Positions 31,110 to 39,885 of a stretch of 64,000 bases of DNA are shown here, piece after piece. The notes below the pieces were generated by a model. That model saw only the letters and a list, made by a program, of their open reading frames with translations, was not told the origin of the DNA and did no database searches. The stretch is from Pseudomonas sp. PSB18 (GTDB taxonomy: Bacteria > Pseudomonadota > Gammaproteobacteria > Pseudomonadales > Pseudomonadaceae), in NCBI RefSeq assembly GCF_014596565.1, contig NZ_NOIN01000002.1:186001-250000 (forward strand), given 5' to 3'. Position 1 is the first letter of the stretch. Each line of letters begins with the position of its first letter. Position numbers and translations under genes: made by a program.

Positions 31110-32351
31110 TCAGGCGGCGCGGGGCGTGAGGCCCTGCAAATCAATGGACGGGGTGCGCTGGCGGATCAGTTCGCTGAGCAGGCGAGCGCTGCCGCACGCC
31201 AGGGTGAAACCCAGTGCCCCATGGCCGAGATTGAGCCACAGGTTGCGATAGCCGGTGGCGCCGATCAGCGGCACGCCGCTGGGCGTAGCCGGGCGCATGC
31301 CGGCCCATTCGACGGCGCGTTCGTAATCCCCGGCCAAGGGAAAGGTTTCCTGGGCCTGGCGCTTGATCAGGGCCAGGCGCCGCGGATCCGGCGTCGGGTC
31401 GAAGCCGACGATATCCACCATCGCCGCCACCCGCAGATGGTCGTCGATTCGCGCATAGACGATCTTGCGGTCATAGTCGGTGATGCTCAGCTCCGGGGCC
31501 CGATGCGCTGCGCCAATCGGCACGGTCAGGCTGTAACCCTTGAGCGGATACAGCGGCATTCGCACCCCTGGCAATGCCAGGGCCGCGCTGCGGTGACCGG
31601 CAGCAATCACGAGGTTGTCCACCGGCAAGCGCTGCCCGTTCAACTCGATGGCCTGCACCTGTCCATCGGCGTGGCCAATACCGGTCACCGTCTGCCCCAA
31701 CAAGAATTCGCAGCGCCCCGACGCCTGCAAGCGTGCGGCCAGTCGCTGGCAGAAAGCGTGACAATCGGCGACCTCCTCGCCCGGCGTGTAGATCCCGCCC
31801 ACCCATGGCATGCCCGCCAGCGCCGGCTCCAGGCTCGCGCACTCGGCGGGCCCAAGCACCTGCTGGTGCAGGTTGTCCGTCAGTCGCTGCCGGGCATGCT
31901 GGAAATGGGCGGCATCCCGAAACGTCACCAGCTTGCCGTTGCGCCGCCAGCCGAAGCCATCGAGGCGATCGTCTTCGCGCCAGCTCTGCAAGGTGGCCTG
32001 GCTCAGCAGCGCCAGGCGCAACAGGTGGGCGCCGTTACGCCGGTTGACCGATGTCCGGCACGCCGCAATGAAGGAAGCCATCCAGCGCCACTGGGTTGGG
32101 TCCAGGCGAGGCCGCAACCTGAGTGGCGAATCCCCGCGCAACATCCAGCCGAGTGCCTGCCAGGGTACCCCGGCGTCCGCCAGGGGGGCGACGTAGCGAT
32201 AGGACAATTGGCCGCCGTTGGCAAAACTGGTTTCGCTGCCCAGTGTGTCCCGGGCCTCCACCAGCGTCACCTCGATGCCGTCGCGAACCAGTGCATAAGC
32301 CGTCGCCAACCCGACCACGCCACCGCCGATGATGCACACCCGTTGCCCCAT
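31110..32351 (-). CDS. FAD-dependent D-amino acid dehydrogenase, DadA-like
   Basis: 413 residues of the DAO/DadA family. The FAD-binding N-terminus is RVCIIGGGVVGLATAYALVRDG, with a C-terminal WAGMRPATPSGVPLIGATGY segment. Members oxidise D-amino acids to 2-oxo acids and feed electrons to quinone. The main catabolic dadA is usually paired with the racemase dadX; here the partners are a binding protein and a divergent LysR regulator, so this is probably a paralogue with another substrate. GGAGG five bases before ATG 32351 decides the start. Confidence 0.88.
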   Translation of the reverse strand: MGQRVCIIGGGVVGLATAYALVRDGIEVTLVEARDTLGSETSFANGGQLSYRYVAPLADAGVPWQALGWMLRGDSPLRLRPRLDPTQWRWMASFIAACRTSVNRRNGAHLLRLALLSQATLQSWREDDRLDGFGWRRNGKLVTFRDAAHFQHARQRLTDNLHQQVLGPAECASLEPALAGMPWVGGIYTPGEEVADCHAFCQRLAARLQASGRCEFLLGQTVTGIGHADGQVQAIELNGQRLPVDNLVIAAGHRSAALALPGVRMPLYPLKGYSLTVPIGAAHRAPELSITDYDRKIVYARIDDHLRVAAMVDIVGFDPTPDPRRLALIKRQAQETFPLAGDYERAVEWAGMRPATPSGVPLIGATGYRNLWLNLGHGALGFTLACGSARLLSELIRQRTPSIDLQGLTPRAA

Positions 32352-32451
32352 GTCCGCCTCCGTTTCCAATCAGTTGAGGTTAGGGGCAGGTGACAGGTTC
32401 GGAACAATGAATAAAGATGGAGCACCTATAAACAAAGGTTATGGGATCGCC

Positions 32452-33369
32452 ATGCGCCTTCGTCATATCGAGATTTTCCAGGCCATACGCCAGGCCGGTT
32501 CCATCAGCGGCGCCGCACAGTTGCTGCACGTTTCCCAACCGGCGGTGACCAAAGTGCTGCAACACGCCGAGCAACAGCTGGGATTTGCCCTGTTCCTGCG
32601 GGTGCGCGGCAAGTTGCAGGCGACCCCCGAAGCCCTGGAGCTGGAGCGCGAAGTCGACAAGGTCAGCGAAAGCCTGCAAGGCGTTCGGCGGTTGGCACAG
32701 AGCCTGCGCCGCAAACCCGGTCACAACCTGCGCATCGGCGCGACTCCGGCCCTGGCCCTGTCGCTGCTGCCGGCGGCCATTCATCAATGGACCCGGCGCT
32801 ACCCGGACATTGTCTGTGAGCTGTCCAGCGCCCACAGCCGTGAACTGATGCAGAACCTGTTGATGCGCGAGATCGACGTCGCCCTCACCTTGCAGCCGCC
32901 CGACCATCCGGGGCTCAAGGCCCAGCCCCTGGCCAGCGGTGTGCTGGTGGCGCTGGCGCCGAAGGGGCATTGGGACGACGCGACAGTGGGTAAACCGATG
33001 TCGCTGCAGGAACTGGCCGGCGCGCCCCTGATCGGCTTGTCGAGCGCCGATCCACTCTCGGCCAGACTGGACGGCTACCTGGAAGCGGTGGACCCTGCGC
33101 CGCGCATCAGCATCGCCGTACAGACCTATTCGCTGGCCCGGGCCATGGTGGAGTCCGGTGCCGGCATGGCGGTGATCGACCCGTTCACGGCCCTTGGCGC
33201 CGCGAAGAGCTGCACGGCGATCCGACCGTTATCGCCACCGCTGCCCATCTCACTCTACGCCGTGACCCGAGCCAATGAAGCGCCGGCACACACCCTGGGC
33301 GCCCTGCTGGAGATATTCGCCAGTCAGGCCCAGGGGCAACTGGATGGGCTGTTCACGGCTGCCCGCTAA
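32452..33369 (+). CDS. LysR-family regulator of the adjacent oxidase module
   Basis: A 305-residue LysR-type regulator. Residues 1-60 are the HTH (MRLRHIEIFQAIRQAGSISG AAQLLHVSQPAVTK), followed by a linker helix and a substrate-binding domain (LRIGATPALALSLLPAAIHQW ... EIDVALTLQPPDHPG). It is divergently transcribed from the DadA-like gene with 100 bp between starts, the usual LysR-target arrangement. The inducer is perhaps the same amino acid. The C-terminal codons overlap the HlyIII gene by 4 bp, tail to tail. Confidence 0.88.
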   Translation: MRLRHIEIFQAIRQAGSISGAAQLLHVSQPAVTKVLQHAEQQLGFALFLRVRGKLQATPEALELEREVDKVSESLQGVRRLAQSLRRKPGHNLRIGATPALALSLLPAAIHQWTRRYPDIVCELSSAHSRELMQNLLMREIDVALTLQPPDHPGLKAQPLASGVLVALAPKGHWDDATVGKPMSLQELAGAPLIGLSSADPLSARLDGYLEAVDPAPRISIAVQTYSLARAMVESGAGMAVIDPFTALGAAKSCTAIRPLSPPLPISLYAVTRANEAPAHTLGALLEIFASQAQGQLDGLFTAAR

Positions 33370-33983
33370 AGGACATAGAACAGAATCGCCACGAAGTGCA
33401 GCAGGCTGCCGGCGATCACAAACAGATGCCAGATGCCATGGGCATGGCGCAATCGCTTATCGAGGGCGAAAAAAATGATGCCCACGGTGTACAACACCCC
33501 GCCCGAGGCCAGCCAGGCGAAACCGGTGCTGCCCAGGGCCGCCAACAGCGGCTTGACCGCCACCAGCACGATCCAGCCCATCACGGCGTAGATCACGATG
33601 GAGAGGATCCGCGCTTCGGAACGCGGCTTGATCTCTTGCAGGATCCCGATCAATGCCAGCCCCCAGACGATCCCGAACAACGTCCAGCCCCACGGCCCGC
33701 GCAGGGTCACCAGGCAGAACGGTGTATAGCTGCCGGCGATCAGCAGGTAGATCGAAAAATGATCGACCTTCTGCATGATCGCTTTCTTGCGCCCGCGCAC
33801 GCTGTGGTAGACCGTCGAGGCGCTGTACAGCACCAGCAGGGTAAACCCGTAGATCGCCACGCTGACGATCTTCCACGGATCGCCGGTCAGCCCGGCAAGC
33901 ACCACCAGCCACACCCCGCCGATAAACGCCGCAATCGCCCCAACCAAGTGGGTCCAGGCGTTCAGTCGCTCCCCGTGATACAT
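33366..33983 (-). CDS. Hemolysin III (PAQR/YqfA) family membrane protein
   Basis: A 205-residue protein with seven hydrophobic helices. PAQR landmarks are ERLNAWTHLVGAI near the N-terminus, STVYHSVRGRKKAIMQKVDHFSIYLLIAGSYTPF in the middle and HAHGIWHLFVIAGSLLHF near the C-terminus. The conserved His, Ser and Asp suggest a metal site and possible hydrolase (ceramidase-like) activity. The haemolysin name comes from a Bacillus homologue. TGGAGGGG lies upstream of ATG 33983. Confidence 0.9.
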   Translation of the reverse strand: MYHGERLNAWTHLVGAIAAFIGGVWLVVLAGLTGDPWKIVSVAIYGFTLLVLYSASTVYHSVRGRKKAIMQKVDHFSIYLLIAGSYTPFCLVTLRGPWGWTLFGIVWGLALIGILQEIKPRSEARILSIVIYAVMGWIVLVAVKPLLAALGSTGFAWLASGGVLYTVGIIFFALDKRLRHAHGIWHLFVIAGSLLHFVAILFYVL

Positions 33984-34136
33984 CGATTCCTACCCCTCCA
34001 TGACGAAACAGGCGCCAAGGCTCAGGCCTGTGGCGTAAAAGTGCAATGGTTTGCTGTGAGTTGCGATCATCTGTAAATCTCCTCGCCACCAGGTTCATTG
34101 GGGCACAATCGGATGACACGAATAAGAGTCCGCCCC

Positions 34137-35057
34137 ATGCTGATCGACGAAGAATTGACCCTGAAGAAACTCGAGGTGTTCCTGGCCTTCATGCGCACCG
34201 GCAACCTGGCGCGGGCGGCGGCGGAATTGCAGACCAGCAATGTCAGCGTGCACCGGGCCATTCATTCGCTGGAAAGCGCCCTGCGCTGCCCGTTGTTCAA
34301 GCACGAAGGCCGCAACCTCACACCGCTGGAAAGCGCCTATGTGCTGGAGGAGCGAGCGCAAAAACTGATCCAGGACGTGGTCGAAAGCGTACGCCTGACC
34401 CGTGAAGCCGCCGGGTTCTCCGCCGAGCGCTTCAAGCTGGGCTCGCTGTACTCGCTGACGGTCAAGACCGTGCCGCAGCTGATCATGGGCCTGAAGATCC
34501 GGCGCAGTGAGCTCAACATCGACCTGATCATGGGCTCGAACATCGACTTGCTGTACAAACTCAAGAACATGGAAGTCGATGCCATCCTGGTGTCCCTGGA
34601 CGACAGCGTCAACGACCCGGACTGCGAGCAGATCCCCCTGTTTTCCGACGACATTTTTCTCGCCACGCCGGCCGACTCGCCGTTTGCCCAACGCAGCGAA
34701 GTCGACCTGGCTGAAGTGCGTGACGAAACGTTCATCACCCTGACCCAGGGCTTCGCCACCCATCAGGATGGGGTGCGGGTATTCAGGCAGGCGGGGTTCG
34801 AGCCGAAGGTGGCGATGCAGGTCAACGACATTTTCACCCTGCTGAGCATGGTCAGCTCCGGGGTGGGTTATGCCTTGCTGCCGGGCAGGATTGCAGCGGT
34901 GTACGAGAACCGGGTGAAGCTCATCCCATTGCAGGAGAAGTACCGCTTGCAGCAGCACATCGGCGTGGTGTTCCTCAAGGCCAAGGAGCGCGATCCGAAC
35001 CTGCTGGCGTTATTGGCCGAATGCCGGATGTATGCCAATCGCCAAGCCATCCCATGA
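34137..35057 (+). CDS. mdcR: LysR-family regulator of malonate decarboxylase
   Basis: A 306-residue LysR regulator: HTH in LTLKKLEVFLAFMRTGNLAR AAAELQTSNVSVHRAIHSLE, then an effector domain (LGSLYSLTVKTVPQLIMGLK, NIDLIMGSNIDLLYKLKNM). It stands next to the malonate gene cluster but converges on it from the far end. MdcR-type proteins activate mdc in response to malonate. ATG 34137 is chosen because the HTH begins immediately after. The stop codon abuts a long palindromic repeat. Confidence 0.88.
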   Translation: MLIDEELTLKKLEVFLAFMRTGNLARAAAELQTSNVSVHRAIHSLESALRCPLFKHEGRNLTPLESAYVLEERAQKLIQDVVESVRLTREAAGFSAERFKLGSLYSLTVKTVPQLIMGLKIRRSELNIDLIMGSNIDLLYKLKNMEVDAILVSLDDSVNDPDCEQIPLFSDDIFLATPADSPFAQRSEVDLAEVRDETFITLTQGFATHQDGVRVFRQAGFEPKVAMQVNDIFTLLSMVSSGVGYALLPGRIAAVYENRVKLIPLQEKYRLQQHIGVVFLKAKERDPNLLALLAECRMYANRQAIP

Positions 35058-35164
35058 TCGTCCCCACGCTCTGCGTGGGGACGCAGCCCGGGACGCTCCG
35101 CGGCCCAAAAGCGTGACGCGGAGCGTCAAAGGAGGCATTCCCACGCAGAGCGTGGGAACGATCA
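35057..35164. repeat. Long palindromic repeat, GTTCCCACGC type (copy 1)
   Basis: Nested inverted repeats: an outer GATCGTCCCCACGCTCTGCG and GCAGAGCGTGGGAACGATC, with inner GACGCTCCGCG and CGCGGAGCGTC. It lies between the mdcR stop and the madM end, so it probably ends both convergent transcripts. A second copy lies at 61763-61873. Confidence 0.85.
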
Positions 35165-35177
35165 AAGGAGATAAGCC

Positions 35178-35942
35178 CTAGCCCATCAGCCCGCGCATGA
35201 TCAGGAACAACACCGAAGGGCCCATCAAACACCCCAGCGCGGTATAGAACGCCGCCGTCAGGCACCCATACGGCACCAGCTTCGGATCGGTCGCTGCCAG
35301 CCCGCCGGCCACACCGCTGGAAGTGCCCATCAACCCACCGAAGATCACCGCACTGCGTGGATTGTTGAGACCAATCATCGGTGCCACGAAAGGCGTCGCC
35401 ACCATCACCAGGATCGCCTTGATCAACCCCGCCGCAATAGACAGCGCCATCACCTCGGAACTGGCGCCAATGGCCGCTCCGGTGACCGGCCCGACGATGT
35501 ATGTGACCGCCCCAGCGCCGATGGTAGTCAGGCTCACCGCATCGGTGTATCCGAAGGCCATCGCTACACCCACGCCGGCAATGAACGAGGTGCCCACGCC
35601 GACGAACAGCGCCAGCACTCCGACGAAACCGGCACGTTTGAGCTCCTCGACACTCACCCCAAACGCCGTGGCGACAATGGCAAAGTCCCGCAGCATGGCG
35701 CCGCCCAGCAAACCGATGCCGGAAAGCAGTGGAATATCCACCACCCCCTTCTGCCCTCCGGTCATCGCCCCGCCGATATACGACAGTATCAGCCCCAACA
35801 AAATCGCGATGGCCGAACCGTGCAGGCGGCCCTTGGTGAACGTGTTGCTGATCCAGTACGACACCCACATGGTGATGCCGACAACCGCAAAACCACTGAT
35901 CAGGCCGTAGCCGGTAATCACTTTCATCATCGATTCGTACAT
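35178..35942 (-). CDS. madM: Malonate transporter subunit MadM
   Basis: A 254-residue inner membrane protein with about seven or eight hydrophobic helices (GYGLISGFAVVGITMWVSYW, AIAILLGLILSYIGGAM, GVSVEELKRAGFVGVLALFVG, PRSAVIFGGLMGTSSGVAGG). With MadL it forms the sodium-coupled malonate carrier. It is the last gene of the minus-strand mdc operon, starting 5 bp after madL. ATG 35942 is preferred over an in-frame codon three residues earlier. Confidence 0.92.
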   Translation of the reverse strand: MYESMMKVITGYGLISGFAVVGITMWVSYWISNTFTKGRLHGSAIAILLGLILSYIGGAMTGGQKGVVDIPLLSGIGLLGGAMLRDFAIVATAFGVSVEELKRAGFVGVLALFVGVGTSFIAGVGVAMAFGYTDAVSLTTIGAGAVTYIVGPVTGAAIGASSEVMALSIAAGLIKAILVMVATPFVAPMIGLNNPRSAVIFGGLMGTSSGVAGGLAATDPKLVPYGCLTAAFYTALGCLMGPSVLFLIMRGLMG

Positions 35943-35947
35943 GGCGA

Positions 35948-36340
35948 TCACCCTACCGTCTTCACGGAAACGTTGGCTTCAGGCCCTTTGTTGCCGATGC
36001 GCACCAGCACCGGCACCAACGCAAAGGCAATCACCACCGCCAGGGTCCCGGCCAGAATCGCCATGGGCCCGCCCTTGAGCGCGCCATAGACATTTTGCTG
36101 GGCCGCCATGGCAACCACGATGGGAATGTAGACCGCACTCCAGAATTCCACGCCAGCCTCGGACTTGCCCTTGAACAGACCGCGCTTGCTCAGATAACTG
36201 CCCAGGCCGATCAACAGCAGCATCGCAATGCCGACACCGCCGACGTTGGCCGGCACGCCGATCAGTTTGCCCAGCAGCTCACCGATGAAAATACCCGTCA
36301 GGGTACAAAAGGCCAGAAACGCCACACCGTAAATAATCAT
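35948..36340 (-). CDS. madL: Malonate transporter subunit MadL
   Basis: A 130-residue membrane protein with about four helices: MIIYGVAFLAFCTLTGIFIG at the N-terminus, VGGVGIAMLLLIGLGSYLSK and ILAGTLAVVIAFALVPVLVR. It is the small partner of MadM. GAGGA precedes ATG 36340. It is separated from mdcH by 67 bp, so transporter and enzyme genes are probably on one transcript. Confidence 0.92.
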   Translation of the reverse strand: MIIYGVAFLAFCTLTGIFIGELLGKLIGVPANVGGVGIAMLLLIGLGSYLSKRGLFKGKSEAGVEFWSAVYIPIVVAMAAQQNVYGALKGGPMAILAGTLAVVIAFALVPVLVRIGNKGPEANVSVKTVG

Positions 36341-36407
36341 TGTCGTAGTCCTCAAAGTGCATCGTCGAAGTTGTTGTTTTTGTGCTTCGCCAGCTTGAGT
36401 CGGTGGT

Positions 36408-37328
36408 CTAGGGTTGGCGGCTTCCCTCCTCTGCGAGCAGCGCCTGCAGGGTATCGAGCCGGGCACCGTCGAAGGCCATGACCGTGCCCTGTTCGAACAC
36501 CCGGCGCGCCAGCCCGGTCAGCACCGCACCGGGTGGCAGTTCGATCTGCAAGCGCACGCCGCGCTCATAGGCACTTTGCACCGTGCCGCGCCAATCGACG
36601 ACGCGGCACATGTTGAAAGCCAGGTCGTCGCGCAAGGCGTCGGGCTTTGTCACCGGCCGGGCGCGGCTGCCACTGAGATAACCCAATGTCGGGGCTTGCA
36701 ACGGCACGTCGGCAAACGCCTGGGCCAATGTCCGTGCCGGACCCTCCAGCAATGGGCAATGGGACGGCACGCTCACCGCCAGGCGACACGCCTTGCCGGC
36801 GCCCTGGCGGCGTGCGTGGCCGGCAACGATCGCCATGGCCTCGTCGCTGCCGGCGATGACCACCTGGTTATCGGCATTGATGTTGGCCAGGTAGACCGGT
36901 GTTGCGTCGCTGTGCACCTGGGCCAGCAACCCTTCCACGGCGGCGAGGTCCAGGCCGATGATCGCGGTCATGCCGTAGCCTTGCGGATAGGCCTGCTGCA
37001 TCAATTCGCCCCGCAGGCTGACCAGCCGCAACGCATCCTCGAACCTCAGCGCTCCCGCCACCACCGCCGCCGGATACGCGCCGATGGACAGCCCCGCCAC
37101 GTAGTCCGGCGCCTGGGCCTGCTCCAGCAGGTGGCGTGACGCTGCCACGCCGGCGATCAGCAGGCACAACTGCACTGCGCGGGTCGATTGCAAGGCTTCG
37201 GCGCTGTCCAAGTGCAATACGTCTTCGCCGAGCACATCGCTCGCCTCGGCCAACACATGCGGCGCCAGGCCATGGAGCATGCCCGTCCGCTGCGCGCCCT
37301 GGCCGGGGAATACCAGAAGGCTGCTCAT
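36408..37328 (-). CDS. mdcH: Malonate decarboxylase malonyl-CoA:ACP transacylase
   Basis: 306 residues with the FabD-like acyltransferase fold: FPGQGAQRTGML at the N-terminus, the nucleophile elbow GLSIGAYPAAVVAG (Ser; the residue after it is Ile rather than the more usual His) and SVPSHCPLL with the catalytic His. It loads malonyl onto the MdcC carrier to start the decarboxylation cycle. ATG 37328 overlaps the mdcG stop by 4 bp, a sign of translational coupling. Confidence 0.93.
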   Translation of the reverse strand: MSSLLVFPGQGAQRTGMLHGLAPHVLAEASDVLGEDVLHLDSAEALQSTRAVQLCLLIAGVAASRHLLEQAQAPDYVAGLSIGAYPAAVVAGALRFEDALRLVSLRGELMQQAYPQGYGMTAIIGLDLAAVEGLLAQVHSDATPVYLANINADNQVVIAGSDEAMAIVAGHARRQGAGKACRLAVSVPSHCPLLEGPARTLAQAFADVPLQAPTLGYLSGSRARPVTKPDALRDDLAFNMCRVVDWRGTVQSAYERGVRLQIELPPGAVLTGLARRVFEQGTVMAFDGARLDTLQALLAEEGSRQP

Positions 37329-37945
37329 GCGGCCTGCTCCCGCGACGGCTGCCAGGGATTGCTCACCAACCGTGCCTGGACGTCATCCTTGAGCAGGACC
37401 CGACGTGACGAGCCCGCCCACTCGCGCAGGGCAACAGCACCAAATGGAGTCTGCAACTGCATGTCCACGGCACACACCGAGCCGTCCAGTCGCGCCAGCA
37501 AGTCCCTGGCCTGGACACGATCCATCGGTTGCGGCGTGCGCAGGATCAGGTCCAGGTCGCTGCGCTCATGCAACGCCTCGATGCCGCTGGCGAGCTCGAA
37601 CCCGGCGCTGCCGCTGATACCCCAGGTCCAGCCGCAGGCGTCGAGCATCGAGCGCAGACGGGACAGCGCCCGCAGGGCCGGCAAATCCCGATGGCACTCG
37701 ACGTGGCAGAGGTCTTCCGGGCGCACTCTGCGCTGGATCGCCGCCAGCGGCATCGACGTAGCGTAACGCTGCTCCCGAGCCCGACCACGAATACCCACCG
37801 CCACCTGTCCCGGCGCAGTCAGCGCCCGCCGCACCACCACCGGTTGTCCGAGGTCAAGGGCTTGCACAGCCCACGCCGGCGCATCCGCTGGCAACTGCTG
37901 CGGGGTCATCCCCCACAACAGGTCGTGCGCCAGGAAGGTGCTCAC
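37325..37945 (-). CDS. mdcG: Malonate decarboxylase holo-ACP synthase (phosphoribosyl-dephospho-CoA transferase)
   Basis: 206 residues. It attaches the 2'-(5''-triphosphoribosyl)-3'-dephospho-CoA group to MdcC. The nucleotidyltransferase-like motif GSAGFELASG with HERSDLDLIL is seen at about residues 110-130. The start is GTG at 37943-37945, overlapping the mdcE stop (TGGTGA), and gives VSTFLAHDLLWG; longer readings would run backward through mdcE. Both gene ends overlap neighbours by about 4 bp, indicating coupling. Confidence 0.9.
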   Translation of the reverse strand: MSTFLAHDLLWGMTPQQLPADAPAWAVQALDLGQPVVVRRALTAPGQVAVGIRGRAREQRYATSMPLAAIQRRVRPEDLCHVECHRDLPALRALSRLRSMLDACGWTWGISGSAGFELASGIEALHERSDLDLILRTPQPMDRVQARDLLARLDGSVCAVDMQLQTPFGAVALREWAGSSRRVLLKDDVQARLVSNPWQPSREQAA

Positions 37946-38745
37946 CACTGCGCGCTCAGCAACTGGCGAACATGGCTGGAAGCGGCCCGATGGGGCGCCC
38001 CGAGGCGGCTGCTCAAGTTTCGAGGCGCACCGGCCACATCGTTGATCGCTTGTTGCAGGCAATCGGTGACCCGGGCCAGATCGGCCGCCGATGGTTGTTC
38101 GATCTGTTCGACCGACAAGGTTTCCCACAACAAGCCCAGACTGGCATAGCTGTCGATGTCATAGGCCATCGGCGGCACGCTGGCAGCCAGGGCTTCCAAT
38201 TCTTCGACACTGCGCAGGGTCACCCGCGCCGCCGAGGCCTTGCCCATGGCGTGGACCATCACCCCAGGATCGCGCAAAGCAATCAGCCGGTTGGCCTGGT
38301 AGCCGTGGGCCAGGAACGCCCCGGACATCGCCTTGCCCACCAGCAAGCCTATCACCGGATGGCCGGCCAACCGGGCACGGGCGTAACTGTCCGCCGCACC
38401 GGCCAACGCCTGATGGATGCCCAGGGCTTCTTCCCGGCGACCATAAGCCTGGCTGGGTACATCGACAATGGCGATCAGCGCACGTTTGCCGGGCGCCCCG
38501 CGGTCAGCCTCGATGGCGTCATCCACCGCCTTGGCCAGGCCCCAGCCTTCCAGCAGGCCGACCTCACCGTTGCGAGCACGGGGAAAAGGATTGTCAGGGT
38601 CGGCCACCACCGCCAACAGGCGCACGGTCTGCCCGCCCAACCGGGCATCGGCCGCTTTCACCGAAGCGGGCAGTCCCGACAGCGGCTCGGCGCCGCCACT
38701 CAAGGCTTCGAACCAGCGCAAGCCTCTCAACGAATACGAACTCAT
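37942..38745 (-). CDS. mdcE: Malonate decarboxylase gamma subunit
   Basis: 267 residues of the carboxyltransferase/crotonase-like fold. With MdcD it decarboxylates malonyl-S-ACP. Recognisable regions are RLLAVVADPDNPFPRARNGE, LGIHQALAGAADSYARARLAG and VGKAMSGAFLAHGYQANRL, the last resembling an oxyanion-type loop. ATG 38745 overlaps the mdcD stop by 4 bp. Confidence 0.93.
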   Translation of the reverse strand: MSSYSLRGLRWFEALSGGAEPLSGLPASVKAADARLGGQTVRLLAVVADPDNPFPRARNGEVGLLEGWGLAKAVDDAIEADRGAPGKRALIAIVDVPSQAYGRREEALGIHQALAGAADSYARARLAGHPVIGLLVGKAMSGAFLAHGYQANRLIALRDPGVMVHAMGKASAARVTLRSVEELEALAASVPPMAYDIDSYASLGLLWETLSVEQIEQPSAADLARVTDCLQQAINDVAGAPRNLSSRLGAPHRAASSHVRQLLSAQW

Positions 38746-39593
38746 GGGCGTTCTCCCTGATAAAGCTGGCGAACCGCAGCCGGTTCGATCTGCACCTCAG
38801 TGTCCAACCGGGCCAGGCGTTGCAGGAACAACCCGGCCTGGCCGCTGCGGTGTTCGGCGGGCACGCCCAAGTGCAACAACTGGCTGACCTGGTGGCGGAT
38901 CTGCTGCACATCATCGGCGCAATAACGATCCACCAATCCCGTGGCGAAACGCTGCTCGCCACCGGTCAGGCTCCAGATAAACGGGCGATCCCGGGCGTCG
39001 TATTCCGCGATTCCGGCCTCCTGTTCGATCACCTGCGGGCCGTTCAATCCCAGCCGCGCTTCCTGGGTCACCAGCAGATAACTGCACAGCCCAGCGGCGA
39101 TGGACATGCCGCCAAAACAACCGACACTGCCAGCCACCACACCGACCACCGGCTGGTACTGACGCAAGTCGACAATGGCCGAATGAATCTCGGCGATGGC
39201 CGCCAATCCCAGATTGGCCTCCTGCAAACGCACACCACCGGTTTCCAACAGCAGCACCGCACGGGTCGCAATGCCCTTGCGGTTGTCCTCGGCGGCCAGT
39301 TCCAGGGCGCCGGCGATCTTCGCCCCACCCACTTCGCCAAGGCTACCGCCCTGGAACGCGCCTTCAATGGCGGCGAGCACCACCGGCAAGCCGTCGATGC
39401 TGCCCTTGGCGATCACCACGCCGTCGTCGCTTTGCGGCACCACGCCTTGACGCAGCAGCCACGGCGACATGATCCGCTGGAACGGGTCGAGCAATTCGCG
39501 AAACGTACCGTCATCGAGCAAGGCTTTCGCCCGTTGCCGGGCACCGAGTTCGACGAAGCTGTGCTTGTTGAGCAATGCTGCACTGTCAATCAT
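38742..39593 (-). CDS. mdcD: Malonate decarboxylase beta subunit
   Basis: 283 residues, acetyl-CoA carboxylase carboxyltransferase-like. Features are ELGARQRAKALLDDGTFREL, GGSLGEVGGAKIAGALELA and VAGSVGCFGGMSIAAGLCSY. It forms the decarboxylase pair with MdcE. ATG 39593 is chosen over longer readings because these would run back through mdcC. It overlaps mdcC by 8 bp. Confidence 0.93.
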   Translation of the reverse strand: MIDSAALLNKHSFVELGARQRAKALLDDGTFRELLDPFQRIMSPWLLRQGVVPQSDDGVVIAKGSIDGLPVVLAAIEGAFQGGSLGEVGGAKIAGALELAAEDNRKGIATRAVLLLETGGVRLQEANLGLAAIAEIHSAIVDLRQYQPVVGVVAGSVGCFGGMSIAAGLCSYLLVTQEARLGLNGPQVIEQEAGIAEYDARDRPFIWSLTGGEQRFATGLVDRYCADDVQQIRHQVSQLLHLGVPAEHRSGQAGLFLQRLARLDTEVQIEPAAVRQLYQGERP

Positions 39594-39885
39594 GGCCGAT
39601 CTCCTCGAAGCCCTGCTCCAGACGCAGACGCACCACGCCGGGGGTGGCGCCGAAATCGTGGATGTCGATGGACAGCGCGGGCGGCGTCTGGCCGTCGAAC
39701 ATCCGGGTGAAGAGATGCTGCCAGCGTTGTTCGCTGCCATTGACCGAGGTCTGCACCTGGATGGTCAGCTTGCCTGCCAGCCCCGGCTCGATCAGCACTT
39801 CCAGGTCGCCCGAGCCGACACAGCCCACCAGCGCCCGGCCCCGTGGCGGCTGCCCGGCGGGGAATTCAAAGGATAAGGTTTCCAT
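39586..39885 (-). CDS. mdcC: Malonate decarboxylase acyl carrier protein (delta subunit)
   Basis: A 99-residue acyl carrier starting [11 protein letters not shown]. It carries the unusual triphosphoribosyl-dephospho-CoA prosthetic group on a Ser, most likely in the segment GCVGSGDLEVL. It resembles the citrate lyase carrier CitD rather than ordinary ACP. The start shares an ATGA overlap with the mdcB stop. A TTG two codons upstream is less likely. Confidence 0.92.
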   Translation of the reverse strand: METLSFEFPAGQPPRGRALVGCVGSGDLEVLIEPGLAGKLTIQVQTSVNGSEQRWQHLFTRMFDGQTPPALSIDIHDFGATPGVVRLRLEQGFEEIGHD

